Assembly (NCBI GenBank): GCA_965247175.1
Contig: OZ252006.1
Span: forward strand, 4,216,001-4,280,000
DNA length: 64,000 nt
Direction: 5' to 3'
From: JANQMX01 sp965247175
Lineage (GTDB): Bacteria; Pseudomonadota; Alphaproteobacteria; Kiloniellales; DSM-21159
A model generated the notes under the pieces. The model ran no database searches and was not told the origin of the DNA. It saw nothing but the letters and a program-made list of their open reading frames with translations. The position numbers were made by a program, and so were the translations under genes. This document shows positions 1 to 9,112 of this stretch, piece after piece. Within the stretch, counting starts at the first letter, position 1, and each line of letters opens with the position of its first letter.

Positions 1-723
1 GTAGGGGTGGAAGGGGATCTTGTCCTGCGGTCCCTTGGCGTCGATGCCGAGCGGGTTGTTCGACCCGAAGCGGTGCAGCGCCCAAAGGTGCAGGAAGGCC
101 ACGGCGGCGATCACGAAGGGCAGCAGGTAGTGCAACGCGTAGAAGCGGTTGAGGGTCGGGTTGTCGACCGCGAAGCCGCCCCACAGCCAAGCCACGATCG
201 CATCGCCGATGCCCCAGGGAATGGCCGAGAACAGGTTGGTGATCACCGTGGCGCCCCAGAAGGACATCTGCCCCCAAGGCAGCACGTAACCCATGAAGGC
301 GGTGGCCATCATCAGCAGCAGGATGATGACGCCGAGTGCCCATAGGATTTCTCGCGGCGCCTTGTAGGACCCGTAGTAGAGGCCCCGGAAGATATGGATG
401 TAGACCACGATGAAGAAGAACGAGGCGCCGTTCATGTGGATGTAGCGGATGAGCCAACCGTAGTTGACGTCGCGCATGATGCGCTCGACGGAGTCGAAGG
501 CGTAGTCCACATGCGGCGTGTACTGCATGGCCAGCAGGATGCCCGTGACGATCATGATCACCAGGGCGATGCCGGCCAGCGAGCCGAAGTTCCACATGTA
601 GTTCAGATTGCGCGGCGTAGGATACTCGTTGAGCTCCTTGTTCATCATCGTGAAGATCGGCAGCCGATGGTCGATCCACTTGATGACTCCGTTGCCGATA
701 CCGCTGCTGCTGGTGCTGCTCAT
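1..723 (-). CDS. petB: Cytochrome b of the bc1 complex, N-terminal part (cut by window edge)
   Basis: Membrane core subunit of ubiquinol:cytochrome c reductase, carrying both b hemes. About 240 residues are visible and the gene runs off the left edge. Translated from the ATG at 723, it shows the four heme-ligand histidines with the usual spacing: about H96 and H110 (in RYIHMNG and YIHIFRG) and about H197 and H211 (in ALHYLLP and FLHLWAL). The MGYVLPWGQMSFWGA signature of the quinol-oxidation site is also present. It starts 11 bp after the Rieske stop, so the two are co-transcribed. Cytochrome c1 would be expected just outside the window. The C-terminal helices are not seen, so a fused b/c1 form cannot be excluded. 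Confidence 0.95.
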   Translation of the reverse strand, partial: MSSTSSSGIGNGVIKWIDHRLPIFTMMNKELNEYPTPRNLNYMWNFGSLAGIALVIMIVTGILLAMQYTPHVDYAFDSVERIMRDVNYGWLIRYIHMNGASFFFIVVYIHIFRGLYYGSYKAPREILWALGVIILLLMMATAFMGYVLPWGQMSFWGATVITNLFSAIPWGIGDAIVAWLWGGFAVDNPTLNRFYALHYLLPFVIAAVAFLHLWALHRFGSNNPLGIDAKGPQDKIPFHPY

Positions 724-734
724 CACGCCTGCTC

Positions 735-1283
735 CTAGCCGATCTGCACGACGGTTTCTTCGACGAACTCGTATGGCGGCACCAACAGGTTGGTGGGCGC
801 CGGGCCCTTACGGATGCGTCCGGAGGTATCGTAGTGCGAGCCGTGGCAGGGGCAGAACCAGCCGCCGTACTCGCCCTTCTCCTCACCGACCTTCTGGCCC
901 GAGGGGATGCACCCGAGATGCGTGCAAACACCGACCATCACCAGGTACTCCGCCTTGATCCGCCGCTCTTCGTCGGTCTGCGGATCGCGCAGTTCGTCCA
1001 AGGGAACGACTTCGGCTTCGGAGATTTCATCGACTGTGCGGTGGCGGATGAAAACCGGCTTGCCGCGCCAGGTGACCGTGATGGCCTGGCCGACTTCGAT
1101 CGGGGAGACGTCGACCTCGATCGAGGCCAATGCCAAGACGTCGGCCGAGGGATTGAGGGAATCGAGCAGCGGCCAGGCAACAATACCCACACCGACCACA
1201 CCGGCGGCGCCGCCCAGCAGATAGATGAAATCCCGCTTGCTTTCGTCCGTATCGTCCCGCGGTGGGTTCGTCGCCTCAGCCAT
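735..1283 (-). CDS. petA: Rieske iron-sulfur subunit of the bc1 complex
   Basis: Rieske [2Fe-2S] protein, 182 residues, which passes electrons from ubiquinol to cytochrome c1. A single N-terminal membrane anchor (about residues 19-40) follows a KRDFIYL segment typical of the family's twin-arginine-like leader. The cluster boxes are intact: CTHLGC (ligands C120 and H122, disulfide C125) and CPCHGSH (ligands C144 and H147, disulfide C146). The start at 1283 has a GGAGAAGGA ribosome-binding sequence upstream. It is the first gene of a minus-strand operon that continues into cytochrome b. The length and the insertion between anchor and cluster domain match alphaproteobacterial respiratory Rieske proteins. 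Confidence 0.97.
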   Translation of the reverse strand: MAEATNPPRDDTDESKRDFIYLLGGAAGVVGVGIVAWPLLDSLNPSADVLALASIEVDVSPIEVGQAITVTWRGKPVFIRHRTVDEISEAEVVPLDELRDPQTDEERRIKAEYLVMVGVCTHLGCIPSGQKVGEEKGEYGGWFCPCHGSHYDTSGRIRKGPAPTNLLVPPYEFVEETVVQIG

Positions 1284-1568
1284 CGTCTCTGGTATCCTTC
1301 TCCGACCGGGATGATTGTCTTCTTTGGTCTTCGCCGCTGAACGGTCGCTCTGCGGCTATTGCTGTACAATCCTGCTATACATCTTGACGGCTGCCTGGGA
1401 AATTCTCCGCGACACGCTGCCGCATTCCAAAAGCCTACCTCATCTCTGTGGTCATTGGCTTCGGCTTTGCGGCCAACCAGCCTTTTCCTTGCTTGCCGAG
1501 CGGTATAGATGACAGCGCCCTGTGGCGTAAAGCCCACCTGAGCAGAGCTTAACAAGCCCGCAGTTCTT
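1284..1568. other. Divergent intergenic region between petA and trmL
   Basis: 285 bp, somewhat more AT-rich than its surroundings, containing no convincing gene. It must hold promoters for both petAB (minus) and trmL-hemF (plus). A TATAGAT hexamer-like sequence lies near 1503 on the plus strand, but I could not pair it with a good -35 box at standard spacing. No RNA structure stands out. Confidence 0.4.
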
Positions 1569-2057
1569 ATGCGCCTCGCTCTCTATCAGCCGGACATTCC
1601 CCAGAACACCGGAGCCGTGCTGCGTCTGGCGGCCTGCATGGGTGTCGGCGTGGACATTATCGAGCCTTGCGGCTTCCTGCTCGACGACCGGCGGATGCGG
1701 CGGGCCGGCATGGATTATCTCGATGCCGTGGACTGGCGCCGGCATCCCGGCTGGGGTGCTTTTCGTGCGGAGCTGGCCGGCGGTGGAGCCAAGCAGCGCT
1801 TGATCCTGCTGACCACCGGCGCTGAGACTCCCCACCACCAGTTCGAGTTCTCGGCGCACGACGTGTTGCTGCTCGGTCGCGAGACGGCAGGAGTGCCGCC
1901 GGAGGTCCATGCCGCTGCCGACGCCCGCATTCGCGTGCCCATGCAGCCGGGCCTGCGGTCGCTCAATCAGGCCACGGCAGCCGCTCTGGTCTTGGGCGAG
2001 GCCTTGCGCCAAACTGACGGATTTCCTGATGATGGTGCGGGAGGGACGACGGAGTGA
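1569..2057 (+). CDS. trmL: tRNA (cytidine/uridine(34)-2'-O)-methyltransferase TrmL
   Basis: SPOUT-class methyltransferase of 162 residues, the normal TrmL length. It methylates the 2'-O of the wobble nucleotide in certain leucine tRNAs using S-adenosylmethionine. The N-terminal LYQPDIPQNTGAVLRLAA box and the C-terminal knot motifs (LLLGRETAGVP, then MQPGLRSLNQATAAALVLGEA split by a short loop) are all recognisable. The arginine and asparagine of the NTG and SLN motifs are present. It overlaps hemF by four bases (GTGA), so the two are translationally coupled. The association with hemF appears to be positional rather than functional. Confidence 0.93.
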   Translation: MRLALYQPDIPQNTGAVLRLAACMGVGVDIIEPCGFLLDDRRMRRAGMDYLDAVDWRRHPGWGAFRAELAGGGAKQRLILLTTGAETPHHQFEFSAHDVLLLGRETAGVPPEVHAAADARIRVPMQPGLRSLNQATAAALVLGEALRQTDGFPDDGAGGTTE

Positions 2058-2929
2058 GCGAGCAGGTGGAACAGCGTAAGGCGCAGGCGGCGGCCTGGTT
2101 CGCAGAACTGCGCGACAAGATATGCCAGGCCTTCGAAGCGCTGGAGGATGAGCTCCAGGGCGCGGTCGAGGAGCGTATGGCCGGCATTGCACCCGGGCGC
2201 TTCGAGCGCAAGGACTGGCAGAGGACCGATGCTGACGGTTCGCCCGGCGGCGGCGGCACCATGTCGGTCATGCACGGCCGCGTGTTCGAGAAGGTCGGCG
2301 TCAACATCTCCACCGTCCATGGCCGCTTTTCGCCGGAGTTCGCCAAGCAGATACCCGGTGCCGAGGAGGATCCGCGCTTTTGGGCCAGCGGCGTCTCGCT
2401 GGTGGCGCATATGCACAGTCCTTTGGTGCCGGCCGTTCACATGAACACGCGGCACATCGTAACCTCCAAGAGCTGGTTCGGCGGCGGCTCCGATCTCAAT
2501 CCCATGTTCCCGAACGAGAAGGACACCGCGGACTTCCATGCCGCTTTGAAGGCGGCCTGCGACCGCCACGACCCGGAGTACTATCCCCGCTTCAAGGCCT
2601 GGTGCGACGAGTATTTCTTCATCAAGCATCGCAACATGGCCCGCGGTGTCGGCGGCATCTTCTACGACTATCTGGAGAATGACTGGGCCGCCGATTTCGC
2701 GTTCACCCAGGATGTCGGTCGTGCTTTCCTCGAGGTCTACCCCGCGCTGGTGCGTCGCCACATGAACACGACCTGGAGCGAGCACGAGCGCCAGCAGCAG
2801 CTGGTGCGCCGCGGCTACTACGCCGAGTTCAATCTGGTCTATGACCGCGGCACCAAGTTCGGCCTGATGACCGGCGGCAATGTGGAGGCCATCCTGATGT
2901 CTCTGCCGCCGGTCGCAACCTGGCCCTAG
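2054..2929 (+). CDS. hemF: Oxygen-dependent coproporphyrinogen III oxidase
   Basis: Cytoplasmic heme-biosynthesis enzyme that decarboxylates two propionates of coproporphyrinogen III to vinyl groups using O2. The 291 residues match the HemF family. Recognisable blocks are the GGGGTMSVM segment, HMNTRHI, the WFGGGSDLNP signature and the C-terminal FNLVYDRGTKFGLMTGG block. The GTG start overlaps the trmL stop, which supports this start over the later ATG codons. There is no sign of the anaerobic radical-SAM type. It is the second gene of a short trmL-hemF operon. The next gene starts 32 bp downstream, without a terminator-like hairpin between them. Confidence 0.97.
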   Translation: MSEQVEQRKAQAAAWFAELRDKICQAFEALEDELQGAVEERMAGIAPGRFERKDWQRTDADGSPGGGGTMSVMHGRVFEKVGVNISTVHGRFSPEFAKQIPGAEEDPRFWASGVSLVAHMHSPLVPAVHMNTRHIVTSKSWFGGGSDLNPMFPNEKDTADFHAALKAACDRHDPEYYPRFKAWCDEYFFIKHRNMARGVGGIFYDYLENDWAADFAFTQDVGRAFLEVYPALVRRHMNTTWSEHERQQQLVRRGYYAEFNLVYDRGTKFGLMTGGNVEAILMSLPPVATWP

Positions 2930-2960
2930 GCCGTCGCCCAACCTTACAGCAGAGCGTTTC

Positions 2961-4418
2961 ATGGCTGACAGCAGGCATCACGATCTCCTCTTCCGCAACG
3001 CGCTGCTGCTCGATGGCACCGGCGGGCCGCCCTTGACCGGCGATCTCGCCGTCTCGGACGGGCGTATCGCCGCCATGGGCGATCTCTCCGACCATACGGC
3101 TGATGAGACGGTCCATGCATTCGGCCTGGCGCTCGCGCCCGGCTTTATCGATGTTCACACCCACGACGACCGGGCCGTTCTCGCTGGGCCCGAGATGACG
3201 AACAAGGTGAGCCAAGGTGTCACCACCGTGGTCGCCGGCAACTGCGGCGTCAGCCTCGCGCCCTATGACTCCCCGAAGGCGCCGCCGCCGCCGATGAACC
3301 TGCTCGGCAGCCCGAGCGACTACGCTTTTCAGACGGCCGATCACTATTTCCAGGCCTTCGAGGCACGCCCCGCCGCGGTGAATGTCGCCTTGCTGGTCGG
3401 CCATACCACGCTGCGGGCCTGTGCCATGGATGCCCTCGACCGGGCAGCGACGGCGGATGAGATTGAGGACATGGGAAGCCGGCTGGAGGCAGCGCTCAAG
3501 GCCGGCTGCATCGGGCTCAGCAGCGGCCTCGACTATCCGCCGGCGGTGGCCGCGCCGACGGAAGAGGTGATCGCGCTCGCCTCGCGGGCGGCGCCCTACG
3601 GTGCCCTCTACACCACCCACATGCGCAACGAAGGCGATGAGGTGCTGGAGGCCATCGAGGAGACGGTGCGCACCGGTCGGGCCGCCGGCCTGCGCACGGT
3701 GATTTCGCACCACAAGTGCGCCGGCAAGCGCAACCATGGCCGCAGCCGGGAGACCTTGGCGCGCATCGCCGATGCGCAGAAGACCATGGCGCTCGACCTC
3801 GACGTCTATCCCTATATCGCCAGCTCGACCGTTCTCATCCCGCGCTTTCTCGACCGCGATCCTGATCGGGTGCTGGTCACCTGGTCGGACTCCCATCCGG
3901 AGATGTCGGGCCGCGACCTGGCCGAGATCGCGGCTGAGTGGGGCCTGCCCGAGGCGGAGGCGGCCGAGAAGCTGGCGCCAGCCGGTGCCATCTACTTCCA
4001 GATGGCCGACGACGACCTCGAGCGCATCATGGCCTTCCCCGGGGCCATGATCGGCTCCGACGGCTTGCCGCACGACCGCCATCCGCACCCGCGGCTATGG
4101 GGCACCTTTCCCCGTGTGCTCGGCCGCTACGTGCGGGAGCGCAAGCTGCTCGGCCTGGCCGAGGCAGTGCATCGCATGACCGGTAAGTCGGCGGAGGTCT
4201 TCGGCTTTGCCGAGCGGGGTCTGCTGCGCCAGGGCTTTATCGCGGACCTGGTGCTGTTCGACCCTGAGACGGTGATCGATAAAGCCGACTTCTCGACCCC
4301 GGCGGAGCCCGCAGATGGCATTCTGCAGGTGCTGGTCGGCGGCACGGCCGTGTGGCAAGACCGGGCCGCCACCGGTGCCCGGCCAGGGCGCGTCCTTCGG
4401 CGCGGGCAGCCCAGCTAA
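2961..4418 (+). CDS. N-acyl-D-amino-acid deacylase family amidohydrolase (D-aminoacylase)
   Basis: Amidohydrolase-superfamily metalloenzyme, 485 residues, close to the usual D-aminoacylase length. Family members remove acyl groups from N-acyl-D-amino acids. Motifs seen: GFIDVHTHDD (metal-binding HxH), VAGNCGVS (the cysteine used as zinc ligand in this family), HMRNEGD, ISHHKC, and IGSDGLPHDRHPHPR (catalytic aspartate), ending in a typical C-terminal beta-sandwich FIADLVLFDP segment. The true substrate could be another D-acyl compound or a peptide fragment. Its 3' end overlaps the convergent nucleotidyltransferase gene by four bases. The upstream ribosome-binding sequence is weak. Confidence 0.88.
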   Translation: MADSRHHDLLFRNALLLDGTGGPPLTGDLAVSDGRIAAMGDLSDHTADETVHAFGLALAPGFIDVHTHDDRAVLAGPEMTNKVSQGVTTVVAGNCGVSLAPYDSPKAPPPPMNLLGSPSDYAFQTADHYFQAFEARPAAVNVALLVGHTTLRACAMDALDRAATADEIEDMGSRLEAALKAGCIGLSSGLDYPPAVAAPTEEVIALASRAAPYGALYTTHMRNEGDEVLEAIEETVRTGRAAGLRTVISHHKCAGKRNHGRSRETLARIADAQKTMALDLDVYPYIASSTVLIPRFLDRDPDRVLVTWSDSHPEMSGRDLAEIAAEWGLPEAEAAEKLAPAGAIYFQMADDDLERIMAFPGAMIGSDGLPHDRHPHPRLWGTFPRVLGRYVRERKLLGLAEAVHRMTGKSAEVFGFAERGLLRQGFIADLVLFDPETVIDKADFSTPAEPADGILQVLVGGTAVWQDRAATGARPGRVLRRGQPS

Positions 4419-5641
4419 CCCGCTTGGGCGATCAGCGTTTTGGCGCGTTCCAGCAGGGCTTCGCGGTCGGGCCGGAAGCGCTCGGCAATCCACCACTCCT
4501 CCAGGTCGCGCATCAGACGGCCGAGGCTCGGCCCCTTTTCTGCGCCGAGCGGAAGCAGGTCGCGGGCGGCCACCGGGAAGCGCTGCTCCTCCCAGGCAGT
4601 AACGAAGGAAAGAGCCGCCGCCAGGCCTTCGGTGTCGCCGCTGGTCGCCGCCGAGAGCTGCAGCAGGTCCAGGACATGGTCCTTGCCATGGCGGTAGCAG
4701 GCAGTTGCCAAGACGGCCGGTGAAGAGCCCCCCCCGATGTGCAGCGGTGGTTCGGCGAGGAAGACCAGACGCTCTTTTTGTGAGTTGGAGAGGCGGAGGT
4801 CGTCGGCCATGTGGCGTGCCTGTTCGGCAGTTTCGCGCAGCATGGCCGCCAGCCGCAGAATGGGATCGGGCTTGCCGCCTTCCAGATGGATAAGGCGGTC
4901 GAGCGTACCGAGCGTCCAGTCCGCACGCAGGTGCCCGGACAGAATGCCGTGGCTGTGCATCAGGCGCAGCACGGGAACAGGATTGGGGGCCTCCAAGAGA
5001 CGCAGCAGCTCATCTCGGACGCGCTCCGCCGAGATACGGATGAGCTTGGGTGCTGCTGCGACCGCGGCGGCGAGGCCCGCGGGGTCAGGCTCTCCATGGC
5101 CATAGTGCGCCTCGAAACGAAAGAAGCGCAGCAGGCGCAGATAGTCTTCGGCAATGCGTTTCGCCGGGTCGCCGACAAAGCGCACGCGGCCAGCGCGGGC
5201 ATCGGCGACGCCGCCGAAGTAATCGGTCACCGCGCCCTCTGGGGTGGCGAAGAGCGCGTTCATGGTGAAGTCGCGGCGCAGCGCGTCCTCCCGCCAGTCG
5301 TCGGTGAAGGCGACCACGGCCTGGCGGCCGTCGGTTTCCACGTCGCGCCTAAGGGTGGTGATCTCGAAGGGGCGCTTGCGGGAGATGGCGGTCACCGTGC
5401 CGTGCGAAATGCCGGTCGGTACGGCCTTCAGCCGGCTCGCCTCGATGGCTTCCAGCACCGCATCCGGCGGGGCCGGGGTTGCCAGGTCAATGTCGCGCAC
5501 CGGCCGTCCGAGCACAGCGTCGCGCACGCAGCCACCGACGAAACGTGCCTCGATGCCGCGGGCGACGAGCGCTTGCAGCACAGCCTCTGTCGCCGGGGCG
5601 GTCATCCACGGCTGATCGGTCAGGCGATAGGTCTCGCTCAT
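4415..5641 (-). CDS. CCA tRNA nucleotidyltransferase / poly(A) polymerase family protein
   Basis: Class II nucleotidyltransferase-fold enzyme of 408 residues. Alphaproteobacterial members of this family are usually annotated as CCA-adding enzymes. The N-terminal head has RFVGGCVRDAVLG followed by RDIDLATPAPP (the catalytic DxD pair), then a RRDFTMNALF motif and the neck-region segment RIAEDYLRLLRFFRFEAHYG. The C-terminal part is helical and lacks an HD domain. Family knowledge supports either complete CCA addition, A addition or poly(A) tailing. The sequence alone does not decide. It reads toward the deacylase gene and is followed upstream, 14 bp away, by a small membrane-protein gene on the same strand. 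Confidence 0.9.
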   Translation of the reverse strand: MSETYRLTDQPWMTAPATEAVLQALVARGIEARFVGGCVRDAVLGRPVRDIDLATPAPPDAVLEAIEASRLKAVPTGISHGTVTAISRKRPFEITTLRRDVETDGRQAVVAFTDDWREDALRRDFTMNALFATPEGAVTDYFGGVADARAGRVRFVGDPAKRIAEDYLRLLRFFRFEAHYGHGEPDPAGLAAAVAAAPKLIRISAERVRDELLRLLEAPNPVPVLRLMHSHGILSGHLRADWTLGTLDRLIHLEGGKPDPILRLAAMLRETAEQARHMADDLRLSNSQKERLVFLAEPPLHIGGGSSPAVLATACYRHGKDHVLDLLQLSAATSGDTEGLAAALSFVTAWEEQRFPVAARDLLPLGAEKGPSLGRLMRDLEEWWIAERFRPDREALLERAKTLIAQAG

Positions 5642-5655
5642 GCGAAAAGATGCGG

Positions 5656-5874
5656 TCAGAAACTACCGTCGTAGACGAAACGATGGACGACCAGCGCCGC
5701 TGCGCTCAGCATGACGCCGCTGCAGATCAGCAGCGTCCAAGGCGCGTTGGCCCAGTTCGGCAAGGTGCCGGCTTCGCTCCGCTTCGCCTTCCAGCGCGCC
5801 AAGACGGCGTACAGCCCGAAGACGATCAACGGGGTCAGCAAAGGCAGCACAACAAAGAGGAACTTCTTCAGCAT
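5656..5874 (-). CDS. Small DUF6111-like inner-membrane protein
   Basis: A 72-residue protein with two predicted membrane segments (about residues 4-24 and 46-64) separated by a basic ARWKAKR loop. The ATG at 5874 is preferred because the protein then begins MLKKFLF and runs directly into the first hydrophobic stretch. Upstream in-frame starts would add an unlikely polar tail lying inside the NUDIX gene. It resembles the alphaproteobacterial DUF6111 family, which has no assigned function. It sits between the NUDIX hydrolase (6 bp gap) and the nucleotidyltransferase (14 bp gap) in the same operon, a common arrangement in related genomes. Confidence 0.8.
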   Translation of the reverse strand: MLKKFLFVVLPLLTPLIVFGLYAVLARWKAKRSEAGTLPNWANAPWTLLICSGVMLSAAALVVHRFVYDGSF

Positions 5875-5879
5875 GGTGC

Positions 5880-6578
5880 TCAGGCTTTGGTCTCGTTGAG
5901 CCACTCTGCCAAGTTGTTGAGCATGCCGGCCGTGGCTCCCCAGATATAGTAATCCTGGTAGGGATATACGAAGAAGCGCCGCTCCTCGCCGCGCCATTGA
6001 CGGCTGTGAATCTCGCGAGAGCCGTCATTCAGGAAGAAAGCCAGGGGCACCTCGAAGATCTCGGCGACCTCGAAGGGATCGGCCTTGAGCTGAAAGGGTG
6101 GGCGAACCAATCCAACCAGCGGCGTGACCTCGAAGCCGGTGCGCGTGACGTAGGTATCGAGCTGCCCAATCAGCTCGATCCGCTCGGGTGGCAGGCCGAT
6201 CTCCTCGCGGGTCTCACGCAAGGCCGCTTCTTGCGGGCCGGCGTCTCCGGGATCCACCCGGCCACCGGGAAAGGCGATCTGACCAGCGTGATCGTTCAGA
6301 TGATCCGTGCGACGGGTGAGCAGCACCTGCGGCTCCTCGGCCTGCAGCACGATGGGGACCAGGACCGCGGCTGCGCGCAGTCGTGCGCTGTCGTCGTAGA
6401 GCCCCGGGTTGAGCTCGTGATCGCCCCGAAGGTCGCTGCCGGATGAGGCCTTGCTTGGTGTCGCCAGGGCGCTGCGCCGGCCGGCCGGGCGGCGCCGGCC
6501 CAAACGGCGGAGGATCTCCGTCTCGCTCAGCAAGCCGGCGCCGAGGGGGTAAGAGCGAAGAACTGATTGCTGCTCCAT
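5880..6578 (-). CDS. CoA pyrophosphatase-like NUDIX hydrolase
   Basis: NUDIX hydrolase predicted to cleave CoA or related nucleotide diphosphates to phosphopantetheine and 3',5'-ADP. Two linked signatures are seen: the CoA-pyrophosphatase motif from LLTRRTDHL to GQIAFPGG, and the NUDIX box ending RETREEIGL. The ATG at 6578 gives 232 residues and has a GGGGAGGAG sequence about 10 bases upstream. This start lies inside the end of the DUF1285 gene (52 bp overlap). A TTG at 6533 that spans the DUF1285 stop is an alternative giving a shorter N terminus. Substrate assignment is by family only. Confidence 0.88.
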   Translation of the reverse strand: MEQQSVLRSYPLGAGLLSETEILRRLGRRRPAGRRSALATPSKASSGSDLRGDHELNPGLYDDSARLRAAAVLVPIVLQAEEPQVLLTRRTDHLNDHAGQIAFPGGRVDPGDAGPQEAALRETREEIGLPPERIELIGQLDTYVTRTGFEVTPLVGLVRPPFQLKADPFEVAEIFEVPLAFFLNDGSREIHSRQWRGEERRFFVYPYQDYYIWGATAGMLNNLAEWLNETKA

Positions 6579-7117
6579 ACGCCGAACCGCTCCTCCCCGT
6601 CTTGCTGCACCCACTGCCCTTCTTCGACCAGGTGGTAGTAGGCGGACCGTGCCACTCGCGCCTCCAAACCGTCCCTTACCAAGATATAGGGACGCGGCTC
6701 CCCGCTTGTCGGGTCAATCGCCACCCGCAGCGGATGCTTGGGCCCCATGATCACCCAGTCGTTCAGGTTGGTGCGCAGAGACAGCTTCCGTTCCGGACCG
6801 CTGCCGTCGCCCGCCAGTTCTACAGCCACGAAGGGTACATCCTCGACGTCGATTCGCCCGCGCTCAACCGGCGTTACCAGCCAGTAGCTGCCGTCATCTT
6901 CCCGCCGCAATACGCTCGCAAAGAGTTTGACGAGCGGCAATCTGTTAATGGCTGACCCGCGATAGTACCAGGTGCCGTCCCGGGCGATACGCATTTGCAG
7001 GTCCTGAGCCGGTAAATTCCCGGTGATTTGTCCAGTGATTTGAGCAAAGCGCGACTCGTCGGAATGATCATACTGACCTATTCTCTCAGATTGCTGCCGG
7101 ACTCGATCGTCGCTCAT
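6527..7117 (-). CDS. DUF1285 domain-containing protein
   Basis: Cytoplasmic protein of 196 residues resembling DUF1285, a proteobacterial family of unknown function. Recognisable family features are the MRIARDGTWYYRGSAINR segment, the VTPVERGRIDVEDVPF segment and a WVIMGPKHPLRV stretch. The start at 7117 (MSDDR) was chosen over an upstream TTG at 7147 because it is the first ATG and leaves room for a promoter before the divergent MoxR gene. It is the promoter-proximal gene of the operon DUF1285, NUDIX, DUF6111 and nucleotidyltransferase. Confidence 0.85.
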   Translation of the reverse strand: MSDDRVRQQSERIGQYDHSDESRFAQITGQITGNLPAQDLQMRIARDGTWYYRGSAINRLPLVKLFASVLRREDDGSYWLVTPVERGRIDVEDVPFVAVELAGDGSGPERKLSLRTNLNDWVIMGPKHPLRVAIDPTSGEPRPYILVRDGLEARVARSAYYHLVEEGQWVQQDGEERFGVWSSNQFFALTPSAPAC

Positions 7118-7164
7118 TTCACGCCCGCACTGTCCTGTCCGAATCAACCATAGAGGAGTGGCCC

Positions 7165-8184
<1,020 letters not shown>

Positions 8185-8206
8185 GGAAGGTCCGAGCGAC
8201 GCGCGT

Positions 8207-9112
8207 ATGAACACGGCGGAACAGCTCCATCTGCAGCACGACAGCGAGCTGCTTGCGGCGCGCCTGCCGCCGCTTCTGCTGGCGGCGCAAAGGGTGGCTG
8301 CCACAGTGGCGCAAGGCGTCCACGGGCGGCGGCGCGTCGGCCAGGGGGAGACCTTCTGGCAGTTCCGCCAATACGAGATGGGCGACTCCCCGCAGAGCAT
8401 CGACTGGCGGCGCACCGCCAAGAGCGAAGGGGTCTATGTCCGCCAGATGGAGTGGGAGGCGGCGCAGAGTGTCTGGCTGTGGCGCGACCCGGCACCCTCC
8501 ATGTCCTGGCGCTCCGGCAAGACGCTGCCGCTGAAGCGCGAACGGGCCGAGCTTCTGCTGTTGGCTCTTTCTGTGCTCTTGCTGCGCGCCGGCGAGCGCG
8601 TAGCCTTGCTTGGCGGCGAGCGACGACCGTCGGGCAACAAGGAAGCGGTTGCTCGCTTGGCGGCCGCGCTTTTGACCGAAGCCGAGCCGGAAGCCAGTGA
8701 AGGCTCGCCGGTCGGTCTGCCGCCGGAAGTCCTCTTGCCGCGCTTCGGCCAAGTCATCTTGATCGGCGACTTCTTGGCGCCTCTCGAAGAGATCGAGGCG
8801 CGCATCTGCCGCTTCGCCGAGCGCGGCCTTAAGGGGTTGGTCATTCAAGTGCTCGACCCGGCCGAAGAGACACTGCCCTACGAGGGACGCGTACGCTTCT
8901 TCGGTATCGCCGAAGAGAGCGACTGGCTGGTCAGCCGCGTCGATGAAGTCCGCCAGGCCTATCAAGAGCGTCTGGCGGCGCAGCAGGCCGGCTTGCTCGA
9001 AATCCTGCAGCGCGTCGGCTGGCGCACCACCTTTCACCGCACCGACCATCCGGCGCAAACAGCCCTTTTGGCGGCTTATCAGGCCCTGTCTGCAGAGGAG
9101 GGCCTGGTCTGA
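8207..9112 (+). CDS. DUF58 domain-containing protein
   Basis: Protein of 301 residues belonging to the DUF58 family, which almost always travels with MoxR ATPases. The diagnostic stretch FWQFRQYEMGDSPQSIDWRR (R-x-Y-x-x-G-D-x-x-x-x-I-D-W) lies at about residues 50-69. The C-terminal half resembles a degenerate vWA fold (VILIGDFLAPLEEIEAR). No membrane segment is apparent, so it is likely cytoplasmic and a direct MoxR partner. The gene is 22 bp after moxR and its stop overlaps the ATG of the next gene, indicating one transcription unit. Confidence 0.92.
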   Translation: MNTAEQLHLQHDSELLAARLPPLLLAAQRVAATVAQGVHGRRRVGQGETFWQFRQYEMGDSPQSIDWRRTAKSEGVYVRQMEWEAAQSVWLWRDPAPSMSWRSGKTLPLKRERAELLLLALSVLLLRAGERVALLGGERRPSGNKEAVARLAAALLTEAEPEASEGSPVGLPPEVLLPRFGQVILIGDFLAPLEEIEARICRFAERGLKGLVIQVLDPAEETLPYEGRVRFFGIAEESDWLVSRVDEVRQAYQERLAAQQAGLLEILQRVGWRTTFHRTDHPAQTALLAAYQALSAEEGLV

